Shown piece after piece: positions 1 through 7,711 of a DNA stretch of 17,896 nt. Both the position numbers and the translations under genes were made by a program. Every line of letters starts with the position of its first letter. Within the stretch, counting starts at the first letter, position 1. The notes beneath the pieces were generated by a model. The model had not been told where the DNA came from. It saw only the letters and a list, made by a program, of their open reading frames with translations, and did not search any database. This stretch comes from Spirochaetaceae bacterium. Its GTDB lineage: Bacteria > Spirochaetota > Spirochaetia > SZUA-6 > Fen-1364. Where the stretch lies: NCBI GenBank assembly GCA_003141795.1, contig PLNO01000035.1, positions 1-17,896 of the forward strand, given 5' to 3'.

Positions 1-118
1 ACATCAAAGCCACCCCAAAGCCACCTGATAGCCAGGGGATTGCGACCCCAAAGCCACCCTAAGGCCACCTCAATGCGACCTTAAAGCCACCCTCAAGCCA
101 CCTTAAAGCCACCCGAAA
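1..118. repeat. 11-bp tandem repeat array, consensus GCCACCYYAAA
   Basis: The motif GCCACC (variants GCGACC, GCCAGG) begins at 9, 20, 31, 42, 53, 64, 75, 86, 97 and 108, exactly 11 bases apart every time. That gives ten consecutive units without an indel. Bases 1-8 look like the tail of an earlier unit, so the array probably continues beyond the window. After 118 the pattern decays. The period is close to one helical turn, so all units would lie on one face of the DNA. Eleven is not a multiple of three and no gene is recognised here, so this is non-coding DNA. Function is unknown. Confidence 0.9.
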
Positions 119-124
119 GGTAAG

Positions 125-156
125 GCAGAATGTAGAATGGAGAATGCAGAAGGCAG
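125..156. repeat. 7-bp tandem repeat, about 4.5 copies of GNAGAAT
   Basis: Units gcagaat, gtagaat, ggagaat, gcagaag and a partial gcag follow each other with no gap, directly after the 11-bp array. The rest of the leader (157-283) holds no gene that I can support. It contains a short inverted repeat, GTCGC-tg-GCGAC, at 184-195. I found no convincing promoter and no cobalamin riboswitch. Confidence 0.75.
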
Positions 157-283
157 GTTTGTTGGGGGGCCGTTGGGAAAGTAGTCGCTGGCGACGCGGC
201 GCCGGAATTATCTCGAATGAAAGCAGGGCGATGTCTATTTTGCCGGCAGCGAATATCAATAGGCCGCAGTCAATTCTTAAGAC

Positions 284-2092
284 ATGAGCGATTTCGTTCA
301 TCTGGAGCTTTTGCCGCTGGGCAAGGTGCTGCGGGTCAAGCGCGGCACGCCTTTGCATGATGTGCTGTTCGCACATGGGGTGGAGTTCCCGTGCGGGGGG
401 CGGGGGCTATGCAAGGGTTGCAGGGTCAAGGTGCTGGCAGGCGTGCTGCCGATTACGGACGAAGACCAGCAAAAGCTTTCCGGCGCGGAACTGGCGGAGG
501 GGTGGCGGCTGGCCTGCCAGATGCTCCTTTCAGGGCCCTGCGCGCTTTTCGTTCCCACCGGGACAGTGCCAGGCGGCCAGGTGTTCCAGATCGACGGAGA
601 GGTCGACCGCTGGCAGGCGCAACCGGCAGTCGAGGCCGTCTCTCTGAGCCTTGCGCTCCCTACCCTGTCGGATCTCTCCTCCGATCTTCAGAGAGTCGAG
701 ACGGCACTTGAACATGCTCTCCCCGGGAGGCACCCCTCCATAACGCTTCCCGTGCTCGCAACCCTCTCCCCTGCCTTGCGCACGGGTGACGGCCCGATCT
801 GGGTCGTGCTTCGCGGCAACCAGATCGTGAGCGTACGACGAGGGCCGCGACCCCAGCTCCTCGGACTTGCCGTCGATGTCGGCACGACGAAGCTCGCCTT
901 TTACCTCGTCGATCTGGAAAGCGGCAAAACGGTTGCAGCAAAGGGCTCGGCAAATCCCCAGATCGCGGAGGGTGAGGACGTCATGTCCCGGCTGGAGGCC
1001 GTCCTTTCCCGCGGCAGGGGGGCTTCCCTGCAGGGGCACATCATGGCCGAGCTCAACGCCGCCTCGGCCGAGATGTGTGCCGCCCACGGGCGGACCCCTC
1101 CGGACATCGTCGAGTATTGCGTGGTGGGCAACACCGCCATGCATCATCTCTTCCTTGGCCTTCCCGTGGGTCAGCTCGCCGTCTCACCGTTCGTACCGTC
1201 GGTATCCCGGGCCATCGATGTCAGCGCTGCCGAGATGGACCTGGCAGGCGCGCCCGGTGCGATCGTTCACATGCCGGCGATCATCGCCGGGTTCGTGGGC
1301 TCGGATCATCTCGCTTTCCTCCTCTCCAGCGGGTTCGGTCTGGACGATTCCACACGGCTTGGCATCGACATCGGCACGAACACGGAGATCGCGCTCCAGG
1401 CCGGCGGACGGATCCGCTCCTGCTCCACGGCGTCGGGTCCGGCATTCGAGGGCGCGGAGATACGCCAGGGCATGCGCGCGGAGCCGGGCGCCATCGATCG
1501 GGTCAGCATCGACGCAAACGGGGTCGTGGGATTCTCAGTGATCGGTGGCGGCGAGGCGCAGGGTCTGTGCGGATCCGGCATCCTTGACGCGCTGTCCGAG
1601 ATGCGCAGGGCGGGCATCGTCAACCAGCGGGGCCGGCTGCTCCCGGGAAAGCCGGGCGTCCTGCGCTCGAAGGACGGCGCCCCTGCGTTTCTCATCGCGC
1701 CGAGCGCTGGGGGAAGCGGGATGGTGACGCTCGGCCAGGATGATATCGACCACATACTCCTGGCAAAAGGGGCCATCCGGGCGGGCATTGAGATCCTGTT
1801 GGAAACCCTGGGCACCTCCGCGATGGACATTGCCGCGGTCGTGATCGCCGGGGCTTTCGGGTGCTCGCTCGACCCTCTGCGCGCCATGAGGATCGGAATG
1901 TTCCCCGACCTGCCCAAGGAGAGGATCCTCTTCGCGGGCAACGCCGCCGGGAAGGGCGCGCGGATGATGCTCGCTTCCACGGAGGAACGCAGCCGCGCGG
2001 CTCTGCTCGCAAAGAGGGTCGAGTACGTCGAGCTTGCCGTGTATCCGGGGTTTCATTCCCATTTTGCCAGAGGCATCAGAATGCCCGATTGA
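284..2092 (+). CDS. Reductive activator of corrinoid methyltransferases ([2Fe-2S] + ASKHA, RACo/RamA-like role)
   Basis: This is the activating enzyme that reduces accidentally formed Co(II) on a corrinoid protein back to Co(I), coupled to ATP hydrolysis. An N-terminal ferredoxin domain carries C37-x5-C43-x2-C46-x31-C78, the classic plant-type [2Fe-2S] spacing. After a linker, an ASKHA-fold ATPase begins near residue 195 (LAVDVGTTK phosphate loop). A second nucleotide loop, LGIDIGTNTE, follows near residue 360, with GSGILD and IAGAFG motifs towards the C terminus. The length of 602 aa is typical of the family (DUF4445 type), and the protein is cytoplasmic. The start fits the family N terminus, but the upstream bases (cttaagac) make a poor Shine-Dalgarno. 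It heads an operon, with the corrinoid protein 21 bp downstream, which supports the assignment. I am confident of the family; the exact partner is inferred. Confidence 0.93.
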   Translation: MSDFVHLELLPLGKVLRVKRGTPLHDVLFAHGVEFPCGGRGLCKGCRVKVLAGVLPITDEDQQKLSGAELAEGWRLACQMLLSGPCALFVPTGTVPGGQVFQIDGEVDRWQAQPAVEAVSLSLALPTLSDLSSDLQRVETALEHALPGRHPSITLPVLATLSPALRTGDGPIWVVLRGNQIVSVRRGPRPQLLGLAVDVGTTKLAFYLVDLESGKTVAAKGSANPQIAEGEDVMSRLEAVLSRGRGASLQGHIMAELNAASAEMCAAHGRTPPDIVEYCVVGNTAMHHLFLGLPVGQLAVSPFVPSVSRAIDVSAAEMDLAGAPGAIVHMPAIIAGFVGSDHLAFLLSSGFGLDDSTRLGIDIGTNTEIALQAGGRIRSCSTASGPAFEGAEIRQGMRAEPGAIDRVSIDANGVVGFSVIGGGEAQGLCGSGILDALSEMRRAGIVNQRGRLLPGKPGVLRSKDGAPAFLIAPSAGGSGMVTLGQDDIDHILLAKGAIRAGIEILLETLGTSAMDIAAVVIAGAFGCSLDPLRAMRIGMFPDLPKERILFAGNAAGKGARMMLASTEERSRAALLAKRVEYVELAVYPGFHSHFARGIRMPD

Positions 2093-2113
2093 TCGGGCGG
2101 GAGGAGTTGGGAA

Positions 2114-2758
2114 ATGTCGAAGCACCAGTACGAGCAGATCAGCAAGGCGGTGACCGAGGGGGAGGAGAAGGATGCCAGACGCCTCGTCGAAGAGGCCCTT
2201 GCGGGCAATCGCCCTCCGGAAGAGATCCTGCAGCAGGGAGTGGTGGCGGGCATCACAAGGGCCGGGGAGCTTTGGAAGGCGAACGAGTTCTTCCTCCCCG
2301 ACGTCATCCTTGCGGCCGATGCGTTCAAGGCGGCGATGAGCGTCCTGGAGCCAAAACTGCGGGCCACCGTGAATGGAAAGAAGGGGAGGAAGTTCGTCAT
2401 CGGCGTCGTTGCCGGGGACATGCACGACCTGGGAAAGAGCCTGGTGATCGCGATGCTGCAGTCATCGGGCTTCGAGGTCATCGACCTGGGGATCGACGTG
2501 CCGCGTGAGAAGTTCATCGATGCCGTAAAGACGCACCAGCCCGCCATCCTGGGGATGGGGGCGTACATGACCACGACGATGCTGGAGATGAAATCCGTGA
2601 TCGCCGAGCTTGCGGGGAAGAACCTCCGTCAGGGCCTGAAGATCATGGTCGGGGGAGTGCCCACGAGCCAGGAGTTTGCGAAGGAGGTGGGGGCCGACGC
2701 GTGGGGCAAGGACGCGCTGGACACGGTGAAGAAGGCTTTGGAGATGGTGGGGGGGTGA
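2114..2758 (+). CDS. Cobalamin-binding corrinoid protein of a methyltransferase system (MtbC/OdmC-like)
   Basis: This is a methyl-group shuttle: its corrinoid accepts the methyl from MT I and hands it to MT II. Residues 1-90 form the helical cap domain. A Rossmann-like B12-binding domain follows with D102-x-H104-x-x-G107 (GDMHDLGKS), in which the histidine is the lower axial cobalt ligand. The downstream MTTTM stretch and the VGGVP segment contact the nucleotide tail. The length of 214 aa matches methanol, methylamine and aryl-ether corrinoid proteins. A strong GGGAGGAG Shine-Dalgarno lies just upstream. The gene is followed by the MT I gene after 3 bp and preceded by the activator gene. Confidence 0.95.
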   Translation: MSKHQYEQISKAVTEGEEKDARRLVEEALAGNRPPEEILQQGVVAGITRAGELWKANEFFLPDVILAADAFKAAMSVLEPKLRATVNGKKGRKFVIGVVAGDMHDLGKSLVIAMLQSSGFEVIDLGIDVPREKFIDAVKTHQPAILGMGAYMTTTMLEMKSVIAELAGKNLRQGLKIMVGGVPTSQEFAKEVGADAWGKDALDTVKKALEMVGG

Positions 2759-2761
2759 GTC

Positions 2762-4048
2762 ATGGCAAATACGATGGGCGAAATGATCCACGGCATGCTC
2801 TACGGCAAAGGATTTCATGTGGGGCACCTCACTGGCTTGGGCCGTGTGGTCGCCACGATGGCAGGCGCACATGCAGACACCGTAGCGTTCATGGGACCGC
2901 AGATTCACGACCACGCGATGCGTATCGCGGGGGTGCCTGCTGCCAGGTACTATCGCGAAGCCGAGCTTCTGGTGAGCACTCAAATGGCCGTCGAGCGCTG
3001 GTATGGATTCGACACGTATACGATCATTCCCGACGCGTACAACTTCGAGGTCGAAGCCCTCGGCGCGAAAATGATCTACAGCGACAATGCAATGCCCACG
3101 GTCGATACCAACAATCCCCTCATCGGCGGCAGGATCGATCTCGACAAGCTGGGGGATCTGGATCCATCGAAGGGGCGCATTCCCATGGCGGTCGAGATCG
3201 CCCGCCTGGTGCATGACAGGGTCTCCGGACCCCTCGCCTCGGGTTTCTTCTGCTCGCCGTTCAGCCTCATCTGCCAGGCCATGGGATACCCGGGCGCGGT
3301 GCGCGCTCTGAAGCGGGATCAGGTTCTTGCAAAAGAGCTTTTCGATTTTGCGGAAAACAGGGCCATCTTTCCCTACCTGAAGGCGCAGTCCCTCGTGGGC
3401 GGAAAATCCGCAACCGGTGCCGATGCGTGGGCTGCGTTTCCCAACCTGACGCCTGAGCTCGTCGAGCAGTGGGTGGTGCCTTCGGCGAAGCGTCTGGCTG
3501 AACGCGGCACAAAGGAGCTCGGCATGTCCGCAGCGGCCGGCACCGCGGCGTGCGATTACTGCGAGGAGGATCCGGCGAAGTTCGACAAGCAGATCATGTT
3601 CAATTGCTGGGAAACGGGGGGCAAAACGATGTTCATCGACGCTGCATTCGCCGGGATGGGGCGGACGCAGGACTGGAACATGGAGTGGCTCCAGGAGTTC
3701 GCGGTGACGCACGGCAAGAAGGGGAAAAAGAAGCTGATCATGGCGTCCTTGAACGCGCGTTTCGTCCGCGACAGCTCTCCAGCGCAGATCGCCGACAAGG
3801 TCCGCCAGTGGATCGACATCATGGGGAGGGACGGCAAGCTCATGTTCTTCATTGCCAACGCCCCCATGGATACTCCCCCCGTGAACATCCATACCGCGGT
3901 ACATGCGGTGCGCACGTTCGGCCGCTACCCGATCGCCGGGGACCTGAACGCGATCCGCCTCGATCCTCCCGCCTTCAAACCGTTCGACGAATGGCTCAAG
4001 GGCCAGCCGGAGGAGGATGTCATCCTCAAGGGCCGGGAAAAGGTATGA
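2762..4048 (+). CDS. UroD-fold methyltransferase, probable MT I (substrate:corrinoid methyltransferase)
   Basis: The protein has 428 aa and belongs to the uroporphyrinogen decarboxylase/MtaA-MtbA-CmuA superfamily. The C-terminal segment starting at N366 (NAPMDTPPVNI, then HTAVHAV) aligns by eye with the superfamily's GCGxPxxTPxENI helix start. Known members move methyl groups between a Zn-activated substrate and a corrinoid. In O-demethylase operons this position is held by MT I, which cleaves the methyl ether. No His-x-Cys zinc motif of the MtaA/MtbA type is present. Cysteines occur as C264-D-Y-C267, C282 and FFCSPFSLIC, so the metal ligands are uncertain. Because MT II is the pterin enzyme downstream, I infer that this one takes the methyl donor. 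The substrate (methoxylated aromatic or other) is not visible. The gene lies 3 bp after the corrinoid gene. Confidence 0.85.
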   Translation: MANTMGEMIHGMLYGKGFHVGHLTGLGRVVATMAGAHADTVAFMGPQIHDHAMRIAGVPAARYYREAELLVSTQMAVERWYGFDTYTIIPDAYNFEVEALGAKMIYSDNAMPTVDTNNPLIGGRIDLDKLGDLDPSKGRIPMAVEIARLVHDRVSGPLASGFFCSPFSLICQAMGYPGAVRALKRDQVLAKELFDFAENRAIFPYLKAQSLVGGKSATGADAWAAFPNLTPELVEQWVVPSAKRLAERGTKELGMSAAAGTAACDYCEEDPAKFDKQIMFNCWETGGKTMFIDAAFAGMGRTQDWNMEWLQEFAVTHGKKGKKKLIMASLNARFVRDSSPAQIADKVRQWIDIMGRDGKLMFFIANAPMDTPPVNIHTAVHAVRTFGRYPIAGDLNAIRLDPPAFKPFDEWLKGQPEEDVILKGREKV

Positions 4049-4052
4049 AGGA

Positions 4053-4913
4053 ATGCTGCTGAAGGGGAGGGGGCTGGAGCTGAACGTTGATCCTTCCGTC
4101 GGGGTCCATGTCATCGGAGAGAGGATCAACCCGAGCGGCAAGCCCGCGCTGCGCAAGGCGTTGATCGAAGGTGATTGGGATGCGGTCGCGGGAGAGGCGC
4201 AGGCGCAGGTGAAGGCAGGCGCAGCCGTCATCGATGTGAACGTCGGCGGCAGGGGGGTGGATGAGACGGCAGCGCTTCCCCGTGCGGTGCGCGCCGTGTC
4301 GGAGGCGGTGGACGTTCCCCTGTGCATCGATACCCGCGTTCCCGCAGCGTTGGAAGCCGCGCTCGCCGTATGTCCCGGCAGGCCGCTGGTGAACTCGATC
4401 AGCGCGGAGGCGAAGGCGCTCCAGGAGATCCTGCCGATCGTCGCGGGGCGACGCCTGCCGGTGATCGTGCTCTGCATGGGACAGGAGGGGATCCCCGCCA
4501 CGCCGGCAGGCCGTCTGGAGTGCGCACGCCGCGCAATGGAGGCGGCCGTGGCCGCTGGCATCGATGCAGCTGATATCGTCTTCGATCCACTGGTCATGAC
4601 AGCGGGGGCCGATGACAAGGCCGCACGGCTTGCCCTGGAGACGGTACGGCTGCTGCGAAAGGAGTTCCCGTCGAACAGCATCACCGGCGGAACAAGCAAC
4701 GTGAGCTTCGGGATGCCTGCCCGGTCCCGGCTGAACGCGTGTTTTCTCCCGGCGGCAGCCATGCTCGGGCTGAACCTGCCGATCACAGATCCTACGGACG
4801 GCGCGTTGCGATTCGCCCTCCTGGGATGTAATATCTTTCTCGGCTGCGACGCTCAGAACAGGTCATTCATGAAAGGCTACCGTGAGCTGAGGGCGAGCGG
4901 GCAGATCCAGTGA
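4053..4913 (+). CDS. Pterin-binding methyltransferase, MT II (methylcorrinoid:tetrahydrofolate, MeTr/AcsE-like)
   Basis: This protein transfers the methyl from the corrinoid protein to tetrahydrofolate, or the reverse. It has a dihydropteroate-synthase-like TIM barrel. Visible motifs are IGERINPSGK (residues 21-30), AGAAVIDVNVGG (55-66), CIDTR in the next strand, NSISAE, and GGTSNVSFGMP followed by a LN..FL..AAMLGLNLPI helix. All are hallmarks of methyltetrahydrofolate:corrinoid methyltransferases. I chose ATG 4053 (286 aa). It sits 4 bp after the MT I stop with gggaaaagg upstream and fits the family N terminus. An in-frame ATG at 4017 lies inside the MT I gene and would add 12 unlike residues. 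The downstream gene overlaps its stop by 4 bp. Confidence 0.93.
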   Translation: MLLKGRGLELNVDPSVGVHVIGERINPSGKPALRKALIEGDWDAVAGEAQAQVKAGAAVIDVNVGGRGVDETAALPRAVRAVSEAVDVPLCIDTRVPAALEAALAVCPGRPLVNSISAEAKALQEILPIVAGRRLPVIVLCMGQEGIPATPAGRLECARRAMEAAVAAGIDAADIVFDPLVMTAGADDKAARLALETVRLLRKEFPSNSITGGTSNVSFGMPARSRLNACFLPAAAMLGLNLPITDPTDGALRFALLGCNIFLGCDAQNRSFMKGYRELRASGQIQ

Positions 4914-5623
4914 CGCCCTCCACCGCGGGAGCCGGCGTTTCCAGGCGGATCGATCAGAGGAGGAGCCTCCTGAAGGCGGAGATTGTTGCGTGCAAGACAG
5001 TCGGGGGGGAGCTGCAAAGCTTCCTCCCCGACGGCATGCGCTGCACCCTCCTCGAGTTCGGCCTGCACCTCGACCCCGACAGGCTCCACACCGCGTTGCA
5101 GAAGCAGATCGACGATCACCCGCCGGGTATCGACACCATCCTCCTCGGCTACGGCATGTGTTCCCGTGGCACGGTGGGACTGGAGTCCCGGGACGTCAGG
5201 CTCGTCATACCGAGGGTGGACGACTGCATCGGCCTGTTCCTGGGCTCGCGTGAAGAGTATCTGCGGCAGAATCGGGAGGCACCGGGCACTTTCTACCTCA
5301 CAAGCGGGTGGATAGAGTGCGGCGACGATCCCTACCGGGAGTATCTATCGCTCTGCGCGAAGTACGGCCCGGAGAAGGCTTCCCGCATCGAACGGCTGTA
5401 CATCAACAACTACACGAGACTGGCGTTCATCCGGACAGGGGAAGGGGATGCCGAGCGCCATCTGAGCTACGCGCGCGCGCAGGCGGAGTTCTTCGGGTTG
5501 CGTTTCGAGGAGATCAGGGGCTCGCGCACACTGCTGGAAAAGCTCCTCACCGGCACATGGGACGATGACTTCGTCGTCGTTGAACCGGGACAGACCGTGC
5601 GGCAGGAGATGTTCATCGATTGA
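4910..5623 (+). CDS. DUF1638 domain-containing protein
   Basis: The protein has 237 aa and its function is not established. Family hallmarks are the N-terminal IVACKTVGGEL strand-helix, a DTILLGYGMCSRGTVGL segment, a PRVDDCIGLFLGSRE segment and a SGWIECGDDPY segment with conserved cysteines. From general knowledge, DUF1638 genes recur next to corrinoid and UroD-type methyltransferases, which fits this operon. The GTG start overlaps the MT II stop (GTGA), suggesting translational coupling. However, the first 20 residues are not typical of the family. A gaggaggag Shine-Dalgarno-like run just before an in-frame CTG at 4970 would give a more family-like start, so the true start is uncertain. The short palindrome aggag-gagc-ctcct overlaps that run. 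Confidence 0.85.
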   Translation: MTPSTAGAGVSRRIDQRRSLLKAEIVACKTVGGELQSFLPDGMRCTLLEFGLHLDPDRLHTALQKQIDDHPPGIDTILLGYGMCSRGTVGLESRDVRLVIPRVDDCIGLFLGSREEYLRQNREAPGTFYLTSGWIECGDDPYREYLSLCAKYGPEKASRIERLYINNYTRLAFIRTGEGDAERHLSYARAQAEFFGLRFEEIRGSRTLLEKLLTGTWDDDFVVVEPGQTVRQEMFID

Positions 5624-5632
5624 GGCCGGCCC

Positions 5633-6622
5633 TCACACCGTGACGCTGTTCTCCCGGACCGCCACGGCCCAGTCGCCCTTCTCACGCGCCCCATCTCGTG
5701 GGTCACCGTCCTGATGGGGCGTATCACCTGCTGGAAAAAAGATCTCCATATAGAAAGAAAAGAGCAGAAAGAGGGCGATGAGCACGACCCGCGCGACACT
5801 GGCGAATGATTCTATGTCCTTGGCGACCCGCGAGTAGTTGGTGATCGCGACGAGGGTCCACCGGGTCGAGGGGACGGTTGATTGGGAGATCAGGAACGTG
5901 TTTCCTCCGCGCTTCAGGACGGCAGGGGACAGCAGGGCCGCTCCAGCGTGGTGCCCGCGCGTGCGGCCGAGGTGGACAGGATGGCACGAGACTGTGCGTT
6001 CACGAGGATCAGCTCCTCGTTGGAGGCGGTATATCCATAGTCGGTGATGGCGTCCAGGGAGGGGACGCGGAAAGCGACCACGAGGGCTTCGTAGCCGCGC
6101 CGCAAATCCTCGGCGCTCGGGCACACGGCCACTTTCAGGAGCGGTCGTCGCGTGGCGTTCAGGCTGTAACTGTCCAGATCGTCGAGGATCACTGTGGAGT
6201 TCGGTTGGGCCGTTGTTGCGGTAGAGGAACACCGGCAGGCCGCGCATGTACAACGCGACAGCGCCGGTCTTGTCCGAGTAGTTGAAGAACGCGGAGAGCC
6301 GATCCTCCAGGACCTTGGAGGCCTCGTAGGATTCCCGAGAGGACCTGCTCCGTGCGTACCTCTGCACGTACTCGCTGAAATGAACGTCGGTGGAGAGGGT
6401 CGCGGTGAGCAGCGTGGTGCGCCGCAGCTCTTCGTCGATGCTCTGGGTGAGCTGGGAAAGGGTCTGATTGATGCGGGTCTCCGCGAGGTTCACCGTGAAC
6501 CTGCGGTATCCCACGGTGACCGCGACGCCGAGCACGACGACTGGCACGGCGATGACCAGGAGGAATACGAGGAAGAAGCGCCGCACCAGCGATTTTCTCG
6601 TCAGTATCTGCGGTCGGTGCAT
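5633..6622 (-). pseudogene. Decayed membrane sensor (TM + extracytoplasmic sensor + partial HAMP), frameshifted and truncated
   Basis: The ATG at 6622 follows a G-rich tgggggc. The product has a basic N terminus, a transmembrane helix (FFLVFLLVIAVPVVVLGVAV) and a sensor region resembling YesM-type histidine kinases. Frame is lost near 6205 after FLYRNN. It continues in a second frame (NSTVILDDLDSYSLN through NEELILVNAQSRAILS) and returns near 5940 (TFLISQSTVPSTRWTLVAI, then TM2 VVLIALFLLFSFYM). The HAMP linker is again split between frames: VIRPIRTVTHEMG, then GDWAVAVREN. It stops 9 bp from the convergent DUF1638 gene, and no kinase or other output domain remains. Four compensating shifts in about 500 bp mean decay, or local sequencing error. 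The truncation itself is real in either case. The original output domain is unknown. Confidence 0.8.
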
Positions 6623-6677
6623 TGCCCCCAGTATGCGTGCACCCCGCCGGAAGTGCAAGAAATTATTCGGCGCCGCT

Positions 6678-6690
6678 GACGGGTACCGTC
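6678..6690. promoter_or_regulatory. Inverted repeat GACGG-gta-CCGTC, possible operator
   Basis: Five-base perfect arms around a 3-base centre lie about 55 bp upstream of the broken sensor gene. The gap between that gene and the ACT gene (6623-6811) holds no supported gene and no clear terminator for the ACT operon. Function is unproven. Confidence 0.25.
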
Positions 6691-6811
6691 ATGGTCCTCG
6701 TGGGAATCATCAACATTTTCGTCCGAAGTATTGCGAAGGCCCGACATGCGCCCCGTACCGCAGGACTATCGCCTGGGGGCACGGAGCGCTCGTTGCCGGT
6801 CGGGAACAAAT

Positions 6812-7219
6812 CTACTTCTTCTTCTTGTTGACAGCGGTAAGCGCTTTTGCGTCGTCCGAGGTGACGAAGACACCGCGCGCCGTCTTGCCGGTGAATGCTG
6901 TCGCCCAGGATGACTGGATGTTGATGCCGGCGTCCGCAAGCTTCTTCGTGACCTTGTGGAGACGTCCCGGTTCGTTAGCCATCTCCACGCAGACTGCGCT
7001 CTGCTCCTTGATTTCGACTCCGAGCGGCGCGAGCGCCTTTTTCGCCTTTACCGCATTCTTCACGGCGATCGTGAATTCTGCAGTTGCGCCTGAATCAGAA
7101 GCTCTGAAGGCCTGGATGCTCAAGCGTGCGTCTGCGAGGAGCTCGCTGACGGCGGCGAGCTGGCCCGCCTTGTTCGGGAGTGTGAAGCTGACGAGCTTCA
7201 CGCTTGTTGCCTTTGCCAT
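6812..7219 (-). CDS. Tandem ACT-domain protein
   Basis: A 135-aa protein made of two ACT domains, roughly residues 5-70 and 73-132. Each opens with the family strand-turn-helix signature: LPNKAGQLAAVSELLADARLSI in the first, and ANEPGRLHKVTKKLADAGINI in the second. ACT domains bind small ligands, usually amino acids. Stand-alone double-ACT proteins are thought to be sensors or regulators, with no catalytic domain here. The end is lysine-rich (VNKKKK). A very strong Shine-Dalgarno (ggaaaggaaagga) precedes the ATG. It is the last gene of a minus-strand operon, 27 bp after the collagen-like gene. The ligand is unknown. Confidence 0.88.
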   Translation of the reverse strand: MAKATSVKLVSFTLPNKAGQLAAVSELLADARLSIQAFRASDSGATAEFTIAVKNAVKAKKALAPLGVEIKEQSAVCVEMANEPGRLHKVTKKLADAGINIQSSWATAFTGKTARGVFVTSDDAKALTAVNKKKK

Positions 7220-7246
7220 GATGTCCTTTCCTTTCCATTCGAAATC

Positions 7247-7711
7247 TCAGCCGGCCGCTAATGTCAGCTGAACGGTATATATCTTTCCATTCATGACGTA
7301 CCGCAGAGTCCCGTCGGCTTCCACCAGAAGGTGGCAGTTTGCGGGTGTGGCGGCGCCCTGCGCATAACGGACCCCTGTTCCTGGTTCCCCTCGCACACCG
7401 CTGGGGCCCTGCTCACCGCGGGCTCCTGCGTCTCCCCGGGATCCCTGAGGACCCTGCGGTCCGACCGGACCTTGCGGTCCCGCGGGACCCGCTTCGCCCT
7501 TCGGTCCCCGCTCTCCCTGTACGCCTTGTGCGCCCTGAGGAAGCCCGAGAGCAAGAACGCCTGTTGCGGAATCAAGCACCGCGGTTGGCGACTCCCCGGG
7601 GCCCAGTGCGGTCACCGTGACGCCTGAGAGGGGTGACGGTGTGACTTTTGCGGACCTCTTCTTCTTTTCAGACTTTTCCGCTAGTTTTGCCTTCTTCTTT
7701 TCCTTTGGCAT
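7247..7711 (-). CDS. Collagen-like Gly-X-Y repeat protein
   Basis: A 154-aa protein in three parts. Residues 1-22 are very lysine-rich with no signal peptide. Residues 23-59 form a short domain ([19 protein letters not shown]). Residues 60-113 are 18 uninterrupted Gly-X-Y triplets ([15 protein letters not shown] and so on), expected to form a triple helix. A C-terminal cap of about 40 residues ([26 protein letters not shown]) may serve trimerisation. The start has aggagaac directly before the ATG. It lies inside the tail of the preceding gene, with a 44-bp overlap. Bacterial collagen-like proteins are usually exported or spore-surface proteins, so a cytosolic basic N terminus is odd. Function is unknown. 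Confidence 0.85.
   Translation of the reverse strand: MPKEKKKAKLAEKSEKKKRSAKVTPSPLSGVTVTALGPGESPTAVLDSATGVLALGLPQGAQGVQGERGPKGEAGPAGPQGPVGPQGPQGSRGDAGARGEQGPSGVRGEPGTGVRYAQGAATPANCHLLVEADGTLRYVMNGKIYTVQLTLAAG

Noticed and set aside
1..118. CRISPR-like array
   Set aside because: Units are 11 bp with no spacers and the repeats themselves drift; no cas genes are present.
271..280. CAATTCTTAA shared with 8244-8253, as a common regulatory box of both operons
   Set aside because: Position relative to the start codon differs (4 versus 58 bases upstream), and one shared 10-mer is easily chance.
157..283. Cobalamin riboswitch ahead of the corrinoid operon
   Set aside because: I looked for conserved B12-box-like sequence and extended pairing and saw neither; the leader is also short.
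59..376. Minus-strand 105-codon reading frame over the leader
   Set aside because: Its C-terminal third is just the translated 11-bp repeat, it overlaps the activator gene start, and it resembles no family.
2462..4786. Minus-strand open frame of 774 codons antisense to MT I and MT II
   Set aside because: Both plus-strand genes under it are recognised families; the antisense product is low-complexity and reflects high GC codon bias.
5621..5640. Terminator between DUF1638 and the broken sensor
   Set aside because: Only a 4-bp stem (gagg/cctc) around GGCCGGCC and no U tract; too weak to call.
6468..7271. Plus-strand 267-codon frame across the sensor start and the ACT gene
   Set aside because: The minus strand has a clear double-ACT protein with a strong ribosome site; this frame lacks both.
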